DNA of 64,000 bases from Nicotiana tabacum (GCF_000715075.1 NC_134101.1:196870103-196934102), one strand, 5' to 3'; shown: positions 33,617 through 45,928, counted from the first letter of the stretch. Notes: a model not told the origin generated them from the sequence alone. Translations and numbers: made by a program.

Positions 33617-36600
33617 TGTCACACCTCCTTTTTGCGCGCCCGCCTCGAAGGGTTAAATGCGCGAGGGGAGGTTTTCCAATTTAAGTGACAATATTCGAAA
33701 TGAGATTATTTATTTAACTCAGAGTCGCCACTTGGGAAATGTTTGGTTTTTGGTGTCCCAAGTCACCGGTTTATCTTGAATCCCAAATCGAGGAAATTTT
33801 CGACTTTTCCAAATGAAGTCTGCGAACCAGAAATTCTAAGTAAGGAATTCTGTTGACCCGAGGGAAGGTGTTAGGCACCCTCGAATCCCGTGGTTCTAGC
33901 ACGGTCGCTTAAATTGTTATAATGGCTAAGTATCTGATTTAAATACATGTTGTGACTTATGTGCTTTTATTGAATTTAAAACCGCTTTTATTATTATCAT
34001 TTATTTTTATAGAATTGCAACGTCGTGAAAATGTATCTCGAACCACGTCACAATCAATGCACCCATAGTTGTTAACACATTTCGACTCCGTTGAGATTTG
34101 AATTTGGGTCACATAAATGCGCACCCGAATTTAAGAATGTAATTTAATTAAGTCGCGCCTAAAGAGTCTAACGCGTTATTATCTTTGGGGAAGGCAGTGA
34201 AATTCACTAAACAGTCCATCCCAAATTCTAAGTATTTATTATGATCAATAATTGAGGGCCCCGCAATTTGCATTTTTATTTGGCGAGACTCGTCTCATTA
34301 TTTTTTAAAAGGATAATCTTAGCACGGCTACATTTTCTATTTTTTTTGTTTTCTAAAATAAATGAAGATAAGGTCCTACTTTATTTACATACTTTCGAGT
34401 TATTATGGTTAAGTTCCAAAAATGAGTTGTTTAAGGAGTTTGCATGGCAACACATAGAATATTCTACATACAGACAGAAAAGAAAGAAAAGGCTACATTA
34501 AATTACAACTTCAAATCTTTCTCATTTTTTTGCATTCATGCTTCGAGTGGCTTACAAGATGAACCAGTGTATCAGTTTGTGTACCTGGTATTTGGAAAGC
34601 AAGGAAAGAAGATGAAGATCAGTAGAAGCAGCAATAGTGTAAATAAACAGCAACAACAGCAATTCGAATCAGATTCAAGGCCCAGAAAACTTTGAAGAAA
34701 AACGAACAACTCAAATAGAACAAACCCAAAGTTTGTAAACCAACTAAACAGCAACAAACCACGCGTTTATTAAAACCCGAAACTAAACTCGTTTCTCACT
34801 TTGGTTTTGTTTTCTCTCTTTAAACTCTATCACATTCTCTTCAGATTTTCAGAATGTATTCCTCTCTCAAAATAATCCTCAAAAAAAATCTTACAAGTTT
34901 AGTCTAAGTTTTTTCTCTCAAGTCTTCCTTTTTCTCTTTTTATGTTCAAGTCAAAACTCTCTCTCCAATGTCCTCTTTTAATGTCAAGAATGACTCTATA
35001 TATAGCAAGACAAGTCTTGAATCCCCAACCCCAAATATTCCCTCATGGCATGCTTTGTCCCCCACTACATTAAATAAATACATCAACCTCAACCCATTAT
35101 ATCTTGTCCCCCATGCCTAACATTAAATAAATACATCATCCCCAACCCATTATAATTTGTCCCCCATACTTAACATAAACAAATGCAATATTCCCCTCCA
35201 CTATATTATGTTTTGTCCCCCATTATGTTAAACAAATATATCAAAACCCCACCCCATTATATTTTGTCTCACATGCCTACATAAAGAATTACAATAATGT
35301 TCAATTACCAAATTACCCCTCTGACCTTATTGCAATTACCATTTTACCCCTGAGCGTACTGCAATTTACCAAACTACCTCCATCAGCTCTAAACAATCAA
35401 TTAATCATAACTTAACCAAAATATAGCCAAGATGACCAATTTCTCAATAATCTTCAACAACAAATCATATGAACACAGATGAACAACAAATTCAAATTAA
35501 TGGAAATAAGTTAACCATATTGGGAACCAATCCTGGTTAACTTAGACCAAAAATGAATGAACAAAGAGACAACAATACAAACAACAAAATGCATGATTCA
35601 AATTAAATCAACAAATTAAAAAGCAAAACAAACTCAAATTAATTTACTGGACGAACTTCAAACAATGAATAAACATGCATTAAAATCTATTTTAAACAAC
35701 AAATATGACGGATTAAATGATTCAACAACATTAATAATTTCTAAAAAATACATAAAACACATGAAACAAATTGAAGAAATAATTAATTAAATTTCAATTT
35801 GAATGTAACAAACATTAAACTAACAAATTTTTACCTAAACAATAAAACAAACATGAAAAACAACTAATTAAATTTCCATTTGAAATCTGAAAATTAATTC
35901 AACAAAACATATGAACATGAACAAAACCAAAAATCAAATATCTACCGAATTTAGATTCGAGAAATATCAAAACAAAATACGGACAAAATAAAACTCAAAA
36001 TCTACTAACCGGATTGAACGAAATACGTACGGACTGTTTTGACGAACCTCGACCAAAACTCAAACAAACGATGACAAACACGAACCTAAGAAACAGCTGA
36101 AGCCACACCGAAGCAGTAGCAGCAGTTGACGCGGCAGAACAGAAGCAGCTGGGGGGTGCGTTTGGTTGTTTGGATGGAGAAGATGAAGCAGAAGGCAGAA
36201 ACGGACGCGGAAGCAGCTTGGCCATGGAAGCGAGGTTGAACACAGAAGCAGCTGGAACGCTGGCGGACGGGGTCGTTCATGGCGAGGATGGCGCAGCCTG
36301 AGGCGGGGTCATTCATGGCGCAGCTGAAACGCTGGACTGGTTCGTTGGTGCAGCCATGGAAGTGCTCGTAGAGTTTGGACTATTCGAAGTGCTCGTCGTT
36401 TGGACGGGGTGGGGCAGCCATGGCAGCCTGAGCTCAAACTTGAGCTCAACGAAGAAGATGAAGTAAGGGCAACGACCAACGACCATGCGAGCTCATGCTT
36501 AAGCTCGACGAGGCAGCGACGATGGTGTTGGAGCTTGTTCTGGGCGTGAGGAGGTGGAAAGGCTGCCATGGTTGTGTGTTTTTTTGAGTTTGGGGAAGAA

Positions 36601-37276
36601 GAAGATAGGGAAGGGGGCGGATGGTTTAGGTTTTTCTTTTTTAGGGTTTTTGGGTTTTTTCTTTTGTTTTCTTTTGTGTTGGACAAAAATGAAAAATGAA
36701 GAGGGGTTTGGGTCTTTGGGTTAATGGGTCAGACCGGGTCAACCCGGTTTGAAGTGGACCGGGTCATGGAGAAGGTTGGGCAATTATTTGGGCCTGGGGT
36801 TGAAATTTGAAGAAATGGCCCAATCCATTTTTTCTTTGTATTTTTGTTCTCTTTTCTTCTTTTATTTTTCTAAAACTAAATTATAAAAGTACTTAAATTA
36901 TTATTAAGAAATAAATTAAGTTATAAAAGAGCAAATTAACTCCCAATAACAATTAACGCATAATTAATTAACAATTAAGCATAAAATTGTATATTTGGAC
37001 ATTAAATGCTAAAAATGCAAAAGATGCCTATTTTTGTAATTTTTATTTTTTGTAAACAAACTTAATTACTAACAAATTGTAGAATTAAATCCTACCTGCA
37101 AAATGCGACATATTTTTGTAATTTTTATTAATTTAACATATAAACAAGCACGGACAAATACAAATAATTATCCAAAAATATCACAAAATCTCACAACATT
37201 GCACACCAAGGAAAATCATTTTATTTTGAATTTTTTGGGAGTAATTCTCATATAGGGCAAAAATCACGTGCTTACA
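33617..37276 (-). repeat. 3' LTR of the Ogre-like element
   Basis: 3,660 bp; plus strand TGTCACACCTCC...CACGTGCTTACA. In element sense it begins TGTAAGCACGTG. A candidate TATA box (CTATATATAG) is at 34990-34999. A low-complexity region (36000-36690) opens reading frames that differ between the two LTRs. Confidence 0.93.
34990..34999 (-). promoter_or_regulatory. Candidate TATA box in 3' LTR of the Ogre-like element
   Basis: CTATATATAG, conserved in the other LTR near 48479-48488. On the minus strand a CT/GA-rich stretch follows, as expected near a transcription start. It would place U3 at roughly 35000-37276. No experimental support. Confidence 0.45.
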
Positions 37277-37291
37277 GCTGCCCCTCTTTGC
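37277..37291 (-). other. Polypurine tract of the Ogre-like element
   Basis: Minus strand AAAGAGGGGCAGC abuts TGTAAGC of the 3' LTR. Confidence 0.8.
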
Positions 37292-37411
37292 CCGAAGACA
37301 CGAAGGGTTTTCGCGCAAAGATAAAGTGAGCGATTTTTGTCCATCCGAGTACTCCGTGTGAAGCATTTTTTTTTTGAAAAGATCTAACCGAACCTTTGCT
37401 TCAAAGGTTTC

Positions 37412-37450
37412 CTACATATCCCTGGCTAAAGGGGAATCATGTTAATGTAG
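37412..37450. ncRNA. Two-helix hairpin motif, copy 1
   Basis: Outer stem CTACAT (37412-37417) with ATGTAG (37445-37450); inner stem TCCC (37419-37422) with GGGA (37432-37435); followed by TTCGG. Both stems differ from the other four copies but remain paired. Type label is a proposal: a structured RNA element within the transposon, not a separate gene. Confidence 0.5.
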
Positions 37451-38077
37451 TTCGGAAAATTTGGTAGCTGGGACTATCATGGGATTGCAATGCTTGCTGT
37501 TACTGTTGTTGCTGTTGCTACTACCGCTTTACTGACCTCCTTATTACAACCAAAGGAAATTGAAACTGATCTAACTACTTATGCCTGTCAACCGCTAGTT
37601 ACAAGATTCCTATCTATAATTCTTTTGCAACTTGATCTTGGGTCTTAGCTGATTCTGCTTGTAGACTTCGATCCGAATCTTGATGCTTGCAAGTTGTAGG
37701 CGCTTGTTTATTTCTGCAGTATTGAATGAAATGGGATTGGCGGAGCTAGGGAATTTGATCCAATTTTGAATGACCTGCCCTTTGTTTGTTCCAATATGTG
37801 GGAACATCTTCTTCCTTTTTTTTCTTTTGTTCTTTTCTTCTTTTCTTTATTCTGGATTGAGACTCATCCCGCAGGTCGTCTCAATCCATGCACCTCAGGG
37901 TCAGATCTTCTGAAACAATCAAAACAAACGAACGGAATTTTCTGCCCCAGTTTCACTAGGAAAATTTCGTGAGTTAATTGTCATGAAAATTTACAACACT
38001 GATGAGGGGATTGGAAAAAACTAGTCTGCAAAACGCAACGCAGAGGCTGGAGCCCTAATGTCGCCGAAGGTAAAAAT

Positions 38078-38471
38078 GCTCAGTTCAGGGTTGGGGCCCT
38101 AATGCTGGCTAAAATGAAAATGCTCAGTTCAGGGTTGGAACCCTAATGCTGGCTAAATGGAAAAAGCTCAGTTCAGGGTTGGAGCCCTAATGCTAGCTAA
38201 ACGGAAAATGCTCAGTTCAGGGTTGGAGCCCTAATGCTGGCTAACAGACAGATGCTCAGTTCAGGGTTGGAGCCCTAATGCTGGCTAAATGGAAAAAGCT
38301 CAGTTCAGGGTTGGAGTCCTAATGCTGGCTAACAGACAATGCTCAATTCAGGGTTGGAGCCCTAATGCTGGCTAAATGAAAAAGTTCAGTTCAGGGTTGG
38401 AGCCCTAATGTTGACTAACAGGCAATGCTCAGTTCAGGGTTGGAGCCCTAATGCTGGCTAAATGAAAAATG
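38078..38471 (-). repeat. 44-bp tandem repeat, about 9 copies
   Basis: Unit containing gctcagttcagggttgg and agccctaatgctggcta; starts near 38078, 38122, 38166, 38210, 38254, 38298, 38341, 38385 and 38427. It lies in the element's 3' non-coding region, directly next to the 22/23-bp array. Confidence 0.92.
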
Positions 38472-38473
38472 CT

Positions 38474-39420
38474 CAGGAAGATTCAACGGGTTATGCCGGA
38501 AGATTCATCGGGTTATGCCGGAAGATTCATCGGATCATGCTAGAAAATTCATCGGATCATGCCGGGAAGATTTATCGGGTTATGCCGAGAGATTCATCGA
38601 GTTATGCCGGAAAGATTCATCGGGTTATGCCGGAAGATTCATCGGGTTATGCCGGAAGATTCATCAGATCATGCCGGAAAATTCATCGGGTTATGCCGGA
38701 AGATTCATCGGATCATGCCGGAAAGATTCATCGGGTTATGCCAGAAGATTCATCGGATCATGCCGGAAAATTCATCGGATCATGCCAGGAAGATTTATCG
38801 GGTTATGCCGAAGGATTCATCGGGTTATGCCGGAAAGATTCATCGGGTTATGCCGGAAGATTCATCGGGTTATGCCGGAAGATTCATCGGGTTATGCCGA
38901 AGGATTCATCGGGTTATGCCGGAAAGATTCATCGGGTTATGCCGGAAGATTCATCGGATCATGCCGGAAAATTCATCGGATCATGCCGGGAAGATTTATC
39001 GGGTTATGCCGAAAGATTCATTGGGTTATGCCAGAAAGATTCATTGGGTTATGCCGGAAGATTCATCGGGTTATGCTGAAAGATTCATCGGATCATGCCG
39101 GAAAATTCATCGGATCATGCCGGGAAGATTTATCGGGTTATGCCGAAGGATTCATCGGGTTATGCCGGAAGGATTCATCGGGTTATGCCGAAGGATTCAT
39201 CGGGTTATGCCGGAAAGATTCATCGGGTTATGCCGGAAGATTCATCGGATCATGCCAGAAAATTCATCGGATCATGCCGGGAAGATTTATCGGGTTATGC
39301 CGAAAGATTCATCGGGTTATGCCGGAAAAAGGTAAGAGTCCTCGAGTTATGTCGGGGAAGTCATCGGGTTATGCCGAAAAGGAAAAGAGTCCTCGGGTTA
39401 TGCCGGGAATTTGGATAGAA
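38474..39420 (-). repeat. 22/23-bp tandem array, about 40 copies
   Basis: Units of the form gaagattcatcgggttatgccg, 22 nt, with many 23-nt variants (gaaagattc...). A diverged subunit (cggatcatgcc, then gaagatttatcgg) recurs near 38565, 38789, 38990, 39124 and 39281, giving a loose higher-order structure. The plus strand is open in all three frames because the unit lacks stops; this is not a gene. Confidence 0.93.
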
Positions 39421-39949
39421 AAATTTCCTTGGGTTATGCCAGGGAGATCCGGGGTTTATACTGGGATAGTTGAGGAATGAGGTCCTATGCTACCATGATT
39501 TGTTTTTCTTTTGGGATGTTCATTTTTATTCCTTGTCTTCTTTCTTTTCTTTGGTTCTCCCCCTTTTTTATTTCCTTTTATTTATCAAAATGCACGAAAG
39601 AATTATGGGGGAAACTTACCTTTGGTCGTTTTCCCGCTGCAAGGTTGTTTCAATGCTTGCGCGCTTTATTTCTTTTGGGCTACACCTGCTTCTTGCACGG
39701 TTGCTTTGGATTGCACCTGTCTCAATTTTCCTAAACAAAGAAAAATTGTCAGTTTCAAAACGACAGTTGGTTTGGGGGCCTTGACCGTTCCAATTGCTTT
39801 GTCTTGGCCTAATTCTTGTTGAGAAACTCTGCCATTGATTGGATTCACATGCGAAACCCTTTGGACTACTCAGACTTGCGTTTCCAGATTTTGTGATGAT
39901 TTGCCTTGTAAGGCTTTGGTTTTTCCGTCCCGTTCTGCTTGGGGATTTT
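39421..39949. other. Non-coding part of the Ogre-like 3' region
   Basis: Pyrimidine-rich plus strand with short open frames in several phases and no recognisable domain. Fading copies of the 22-bp unit run to about 39480. Confidence 0.4.
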
Positions 39950-40155
39950 CGGTGGGGATTTTATTAGGGAGACTCTGTGGGGATTTGTACAAGGGGAAGC
40001 TCTGTGGGGATTTGTCTAAAGCGAACTCTCTGAGGATTTTTTTTTTTACAAAGTAGACTCGCTGGGGATGTGCTGGGGCGGACTCTTTGGGGAATTGTAC
40101 AAGGGGAGACTCTGTGGGGATTTTTACAAAGGGAGACCCTGTGGGGATTTGTCGG
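39950..40155 (-). repeat. About 27-30-bp tandem repeat, 7-8 degenerate copies
   Basis: Units such as gagactctgtggggatttgtac; copies are visible between about 39957 and 40150. It is the third distinct array of the element's 3' region. Confidence 0.8.
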
Positions 40156-41080
40156 TTTTGTGTCAGGGATTTTGATCCTCAAACCTAAACCGCAGTGGCT
40201 AATCGCGTGGGACTTAACCTCTCCAACTTTATTTTGCCTTCGTAGGCTCTTCTTTTCTTTCGAACGTCTTTACTTTGGAAGCAAATCAACTACCATGGCC
40301 AGTCGGGATGGGACTGACGCGCCACTGAGGCTGTACATTTTATTTGACTCTTGCCAGACGGGGCCCTGTAAAAACCGGTCCTGCTACCTTTCTTTGTAAT
40401 TGTTACGGAATTAGAGTTAGATCAAAAGGGACTCAAAGAAAACTATGCAAAAGGAAAGCATATGAGTTTAAAGAGAAGCGTCCCTTTCGGGGAGAAAAGA
40501 AGGACTTATCTGGAGTGTATGCTGGCTTCAAACTGACATGACATGCCTTTTGGACTGGATGCCCGACCTTCAAGAACTTGCATTTCCTCATGAACCAAAA
40601 CGGATCTATGTTTTCAAACCAGGGAACCTTTCCAGAACTTTCTGAGGTGGAATCATCTTTTTGGCCGACAACGCCCTTTGCGGGTTTTCGCTAGTCGACC
40701 TCTCTCATTTCTCTTCTTATTGTCGCCTGATAGCACTCTTTGCGAGTTTTTACTAAACAAACTCTCTCATTTTCGATTTCTCTTCTCGCGTCGCCTCACG
40801 GTGCCCAAAGGTTTTCACCGACAAGACTCTCTCATTTTATTCTTCTTATTTTGTTGTATCAGACCCAAATAACTCCATCTTCCCATTTTTAAACACTTTG
40901 TTGATTGATCAGAAGGACTTGGACAAAGGTTCGGGGTGAAAAGAAATTGGATTGAACTACAACTTTGGAACCTTTTGGGCGGGATCATTGCCGAATCATT
41001 ATAACTTCTGCCCCAGTTTTACTTTTGGGGGACTTCTTGGATTTTTGTTTTGGTGTGACTGAACCCCAAGGAGAGGTTGC
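40156..41080. other. Non-coding part of the Ogre-like 3' region
   Basis: No domain seen. Short repeated phrase at about 40670-40830 (gcgggttttcgctag, gcgagtttttactaa, each followed by actctctcatttt). Confidence 0.4.
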
Positions 41081-41113
41081 CTACGTATCCTTTCGGAATC
41101 AAGTCAAACGTAG
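41081..41113. ncRNA. Two-helix hairpin motif, copy 2
   Basis: Outer CTACGT (41081-41086) with ACGTAG (41108-41113); inner TCC (41088-41090) with GGA (41095-41097); followed by TTC. A T-rich tract (about 41120-41335) follows. Confidence 0.5.
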
Positions 41114-41374
41114 TTCAGGCTACTTTTTTTTTTGTTTTTTTTTTGAATTTTTTTTTTCTGTTTTACTATATTTTTCACTTCCTTTTTCTTTTCTCATTTT
41201 CATTGTATCTTTTCTCTCTCTTATTTTGTATATATATTTTTTATTTTTCTAATTCTTTCTTCTTCTTTTTTTTTTCATTTTTCTTTTTCATTTCAATTTC
41301 TTTTTTTTTCATTTTATTTTCAATAATTTTTTCAGGTTCCAAAGAGGGTAATCAAAGAAGAATAACCGGCTCAA

Positions 41375-41884
41375 ATGGGTTTGCAAAGGGTTGATAGTGT
41401 TTGGGTGGCGAGAATGAAAGCCTTCGTCATCTCAAACTGTGCAAAGATATCGCCAGAGCGATTTAGACATATCACTGCATCTGCTTTCCGAGCAGGGTTG
41501 ACGTCATTTCTTTCGACGTCGCCCAGATACGAATGCTCCTCTTGGCAATATTTTCCAATGACATATGGACCCTTATTTGTTGGTACAATTGCTCGTGACA
41601 AACCGCAGTCATTAAGGTTAACATTCCGTATGGGTCTAAACCCATTTACTGCCCTCAAACTCTGCTTTAGTGACGGACATTTTCCAAACCATGAACCAAT
41701 TTTCTTTAGTTGTTCCTATTTTTTCAAATTCTTTATATTTCAAATTTTGACTCATTATTTGAAGTCTGACGGAGTTATTGTGATCGGGCATGAAGCCCGC
41801 AAGCATGTCATGTTATTTAAAGCTGCATTATCAGAATTGAAGAGAACACAAAAAGAAAATATAGAAGAAGAAAGTGAGCGATGA
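41375..41884 (+). other. 169-codon open frame antisense to the Ogre-like element
   Basis: An uninterrupted plus-strand frame (MGLQRVDSVWVARMKAFVIS...) just downstream of hairpin copy 2. The opposite strand, which is the element sense, is open for 95 codons over 41371-41658. I recognise no domain in either. Its base composition is more even than the T-rich surroundings, so it may be a captured coding fragment, but it could be chance. Confidence 0.25.
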
Positions 41885-42027
41885 AACATGATTTCATTTC
41901 TTGGAATTTTGGGGAAGATAAAGAAAAAGGTTGACATTCAGGAAATTAAAAACAGGAAACTAAAGAAAACATCTGAGTCACACCCTGGGGTAGCTCGTGA
42001 TGCAGAGAAAGTGGCAAGACAGGTTCA

Positions 42028-44220
42028 TTAGGACTTCCGTTTGATCAAGAATGGCGTAGCCTTCCAGTTTTGAAGCTTGGCGCTTGGTCCCATGTACGAT
42101 ACTTCAGCGGTGCTAGTGCCCTCTCCTGGTTGGACCATGTGTATTTCGCATAGCTTTTTCCTCATCGGCTCACATATTTCCTCACTCTCTTCGAGCGGGA
42201 ACACCTTATCATCTTCCTCTTTGCTGTATTTTGGCTTCTGTGGTATGCGTCCCACAAACACTGGCTCGTTCGGCCGAGGTGGTTTGATCATCCCCCATAC
42301 CATATAGGCCTGCTTGGATACATCAATTTTTCCTTTTTCTTGCTCCGGGGTTGCCCTGGGCTCCCTTTCTCTATTAGCAATAGCAATTATGGCTTTAAGC
42401 GCCGGATCAATTTCCTTGTCTTCACAAATCATCCCAATTATCGGCCCGTTGTTGTGGGCGGGCAGCGGATTATTGGTCACATTTGGGATATCCTCGTCTT
42501 TCAACATAATCTTCCCTTGGTCTAGCAGATTCTCTACAGCTTGTTTCAATGTCCAGCAGTTGTTGGTGTCGTGCCCTTCTACCCCTGAATGGTATGCACA
42601 TCAGACACCCCGCTGATATGATGGTGATCCCGGGTTCTGCCCGTTTGGCGGTATGGGCTGCAACAAATTCATCTGGACAAGCTTAGGGAATAGGGTGGAG
42701 TAGGGTTCACCGATTGGTGTATAGTTGGGTCTCCTGGGTGGTTCCCGAGGACGGAAATTATTCTGGGAAGGTCGAGGATTGTAGCGGTTTTGGTGAGGAG
42801 GCTGATTTCTAGGATGTGGAGCTTGGCCCCGATTGGCTGGCTGTGACCGCTGGACGTAAGGCTGGGTGCTCATGACCATGTAGGGCTGAGGAGTGTAGGT
42901 CACATTTTGGTGGGGGAAATAATGTTGCGGGGTTCTTTCCGAAGAACCAAGCCTGGTATTATGATATTCTCCTGTTTCTGACGCCGCCATAGATGTTTCT
43001 TCCTTTTTCTTCCCTCTTGCCATTCCTCCAGCCCCGCTTTGGACGGCTTGGGAGGTTGCCCTTATGGCTGCCTGACTCAAAATTCTACCCGTTTTCAGAC
43101 CATTCTCTACCATCTCCCCAATTTTAATCGCTTCTGCGAAAGGCTTTCCCATGGCTGACATCATGTTTTGGAAATAGTCGGACTCTTGAGCCTGGAGGAA
43201 AGTAGTGACCATTTCTATCTCGTCCATGGGAGGTTTTACCCTTGATGCTTGCTCGCACCATTTGATGGCGTATTTTCTGAAACTTTCCGAGGGTTTCTTC
43301 TTTAAGTTTGACAAGGCATTTCTGTCTGGTGCGATGTCAATATTATATTGAAACTGCCCTACGAAGTCTCTGGCAAGATCATCCCATATATTCCAACGAG
43401 ATATGTCCTGGTCCATATACCACTCTGAAGCGATTCCTACCAAACTTTCCCCGAAGTACGCCATCAACAATTCTTCTTTGCCTCCGGCTCCTCGTAGTTG
43501 GTTACAATACTTTTTGAGATGAGCAATGGGGTCGCCGTGCCCGTCGTACTTCTCAAACTTTGGAGTTTTGAAACCCACAGGTAGATGCACGTGAGGGAAC
43601 ATGCATAGATCGGTATAGGAGACGCTTTTCTGTCCGCTCAAACCTTGCATGTTTTTCAAATTTTGCTCAAGGCTCCTCATTCTTTTGGCCATCTCATCTT
43701 GTTCAGCAATTTTGGGGTTTTGGTCCTGCTCCGGTGCAAACTCATATTGAGGTTGTTGAGGGGGAGTGTTGGTGGTGAACCGAGTTGGTTCCAGTGAGAA
43801 AGAGGGTGCTTGAAAGGTGAATGAGGAAGAGTCAAAATTGGGCCTGTGTGTTGTGGGCTGTGCCATGATTGGACAGGGCGGTGCGGTGAAGATGCTTGTA
43901 GCGACATCCGTCGTTGACATCCAAGGGCAAGACTCAGAGGGTGATCCTGCAGAGTGGGCTGAAATGGCCGGGTACCCGAACGGGGTAGCTGGGTAGCTTA
44001 TGGGAATGTTCGAAGTCCCACTTGTTCTGTGGAACAACTCAGGGAATCCAGGGATAATACTTGGTGGTTCCCTTCCATTATGCCAGTCATCCAACATCTC
44101 CATCATGCGGAGCCTCAGGATTCTGTTTTCCTCAGCAGTTGCTGACTCGAAAGTTGGGACGGCCGAGATCGAACTCTCATCAGGGACGGGAATTGTCGGC
44201 AAAGGAATTTCCGAAAACAT
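42028..44220 (-). pseudogene. Ogre-like Gag with one in-frame TGA
   Basis: Structural Gag of a Tat/Ogre-lineage element. ATG at 44218-44220. The N-terminal region is Pro/Ser-rich. A helical stretch DEMAKRMRSLEQNLKNM precedes the capsid-like core: FKTPKFEKYDGHGDPIAHLK, YFGESLVGIASEWYMDQD, WDDLARDFVGQFQYNIDIAP and KWCEQASRVKPPM. The C-terminal linker is rich in Pro, Asn and Arg. TGA at 42601-42603 precedes CAYHSGVEGHDTNNCWTL, a Cys-His-Cys knuckle-like motif, and the same frame runs on to TAA 42028-42030. Relatives have Arg at the stop, suggesting CGA to TGA. Without the stop the frame would be 730 codons. No protease frame follows. Confidence 0.9.
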
Positions 44221-44635
44221 CGCTATATTCCCCTTCGACCTTGTGAAGTAAGTGTGAATACCCCCTTTGTCTTAATAGCGGGTAACTGAACACTCCCTTT
44301 TGACCTCGTGAAATATGAATGTGAGGCCAGACTTCCACCAAACCAACTACCTTTCTAAAACCTGGGAGACTCAACAGCAGACAAGCGGTTAGTTCGAAAC
44401 AAATAACAGATAGGCAATCTCACGTTGGGGCATGATGCACCTATACAGTTAAATGAATTTCTACATGTTTGCAACGAAGACAGGCGTCATTCCGGCTTTT
44501 TTAGGCTTCCCCTTTTATTTTATTTTTTTATATTTTTTTTATCATTTTATTTATTTATTTATTCATTCTTTCTCTTTTTATTACTGTTTTTAATATTTGC
44601 AGTTAAAAAATGTGACCGGATCCGATGAGGATTGC

Positions 44636-44675
44636 CTACGTATCACGATGCCGCGTGAATCAGATCATTACGTAG
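44636..44675. ncRNA. Two-helix hairpin motif, copy 3
   Basis: Outer CTACGT (44636-44641) with ACGTAG (44670-44675); inner TCACG (44643-44647) with CGTGA (44654-44658). Preceded by GATGAGG, followed by TTCG. Confidence 0.55.
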
Positions 44676-44840
44676 TTCGAAACTAACAAGTGTAAAAATA
44701 AAGAAACAAGTGTTCATTTAGCATTGTGCTCATCCGGCACATTTATTAGGGTGATTTAAGCAAAAAATGATTTGGCTCAAAAAGATTTGACTATTTTTTT
44801 TATTTTTTATTTTTGGAAAGAAAAATCCGATTTTCGAACA

Positions 44841-45235
44841 CGGCCTTTCAGCACTTCGGGGATGAAGATTTTAAGGCTGTGAGGGTTACTCGATCAAAAC
44901 TTCAAAAGATGATTTGAAAGTGGCCGTTTACGCAAAGTCAGCCTTCCGTCGTCCCTTTCGGGAACATTTGGCCGTTTTTGACAACAACAGCATCACTTAA
45001 TTTACTTATGACCCTTTTTTCAGAATGGTGACCCGACATTGGGAATACGGCCTTACAAAGCCTCGGGGACAAGGATTCCAAGGCTGTTGGGCAAATTGGT
45101 CAAAGTCAAAAAATGACCAAAAATGGCTGTTTGTGCAAAGTCAGCCTTCCGGCGTCCCTTTTGAGAACATTCGGCTATTCTTGGCAAAACGGCATCACCT
45201 GACTCATAAATTAAAATTCTGACACTTTGGCTATG
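44841..45235. repeat. Tandem duplication of about 205 bp in the leader
   Basis: Two diverged copies starting at cggcctttcagcacttcgggg (44841) and cggccttacaaagcctcgggg (45048), both containing caaagtcagccttcc and ending near a catcac phrase. Confidence 0.75.
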
Positions 45236-45271
45236 TCTGAAAAAGGGGAGGTTGGACCCGATGAGGGTTGC

Positions 45272-45310
45272 CTACGTATCTCATACCCTGTGAGAATCAA
45301 ACCGGCGTAG
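45272..45310. ncRNA. Two-helix hairpin motif, copy 4
   Basis: Outer CTACG (45272-45276) with CGTAG (45306-45310); inner TCTCA (45279-45283) with TGAGA (45291-45295). Preceded by GATGAGGG, followed by TTCGG. Confidence 0.55.
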
Positions 45311-45863
45311 TTCGGTCGATCGTGAATAGAGTAAGTAAACTCTTTTTTTTTCTTTTTGGAATTTTTTTTAAAAAATGCTTAAAAAGAATAAAGGTTTTTT
45401 TTTTGGATTTTTGTTTCTTTTGGATTTTTCTAAAAAAAATGCTTTAAAAGAAGAAAAGGATATTTTTTTTTTGGATTTTTGAATTTGACTCTATTTTATT
45501 GAAAGAAAGACTTCTAAAAAAATAATTCCTTTTCTTTTGATTGGAACTTTGAGAATTTTAAAAGTAAAAAAAAAAGAAAATATTTTTGTTTGAATTTTCA
45601 TTTGTTCTCTCTTTTTCTAAATAAGAAAAAAAAATATTTTCTTTAGATTTTGGCTGTCGTCTCTTAATTTTCGAAAGAGGCACTTTTAAGAAAATATTTT
45701 GGATTTTCGATTTTATTTTTTATTTTATTTTTTATGATTATTTTTTTTATAAAATTTACAAAAGCACTTCTAAAGAAAAAATGAAAATATTTTTGGACTT
45801 TAATTTTAATTCTATGACATTTACGAAAAAAAGACTTTTAAAGAAGGAAAAGAATAGAAAGAA

Positions 45864-45866
<3 letters not shown>

Positions 45867-45926
<60 letters not shown>
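45867..45926. repeat. (AT)n microsatellite, about 60 bp
   Basis: Uninterrupted AT dinucleotide run in the leader of the Ogre-like element. Confidence 0.97.

Positions 45927-45928
<2 letters not shown>

Noticed and set aside
36309..36686. 125-codon minus-strand open frame in the 3' LTR of the Ogre-like element, with a 151-codon counterpart at 49579-50034
   Set aside because: Low-complexity Ser/Pro/Leu composition, and the two LTR copies differ by frame-changing indels, so no coding constraint.
38078..39420. CRISPR-like regular repeats
   Set aside because: Adjacent units without unique spacers, in plant retrotransposon DNA; they are ordinary tandem repeats.
38462..39480. Three long overlapping plus-strand open frames (205, 321 and 258 codons)
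   Set aside because: They are the three translations of a 22/23-bp tandem repeat that lacks stop codons. There is no domain, and the sense strand of the element is the other one.
43308..43907. Short open frames overlapping the Ogre-like gag on both strands
   Set aside because: Shadows of the 42028-44220 gag frame.
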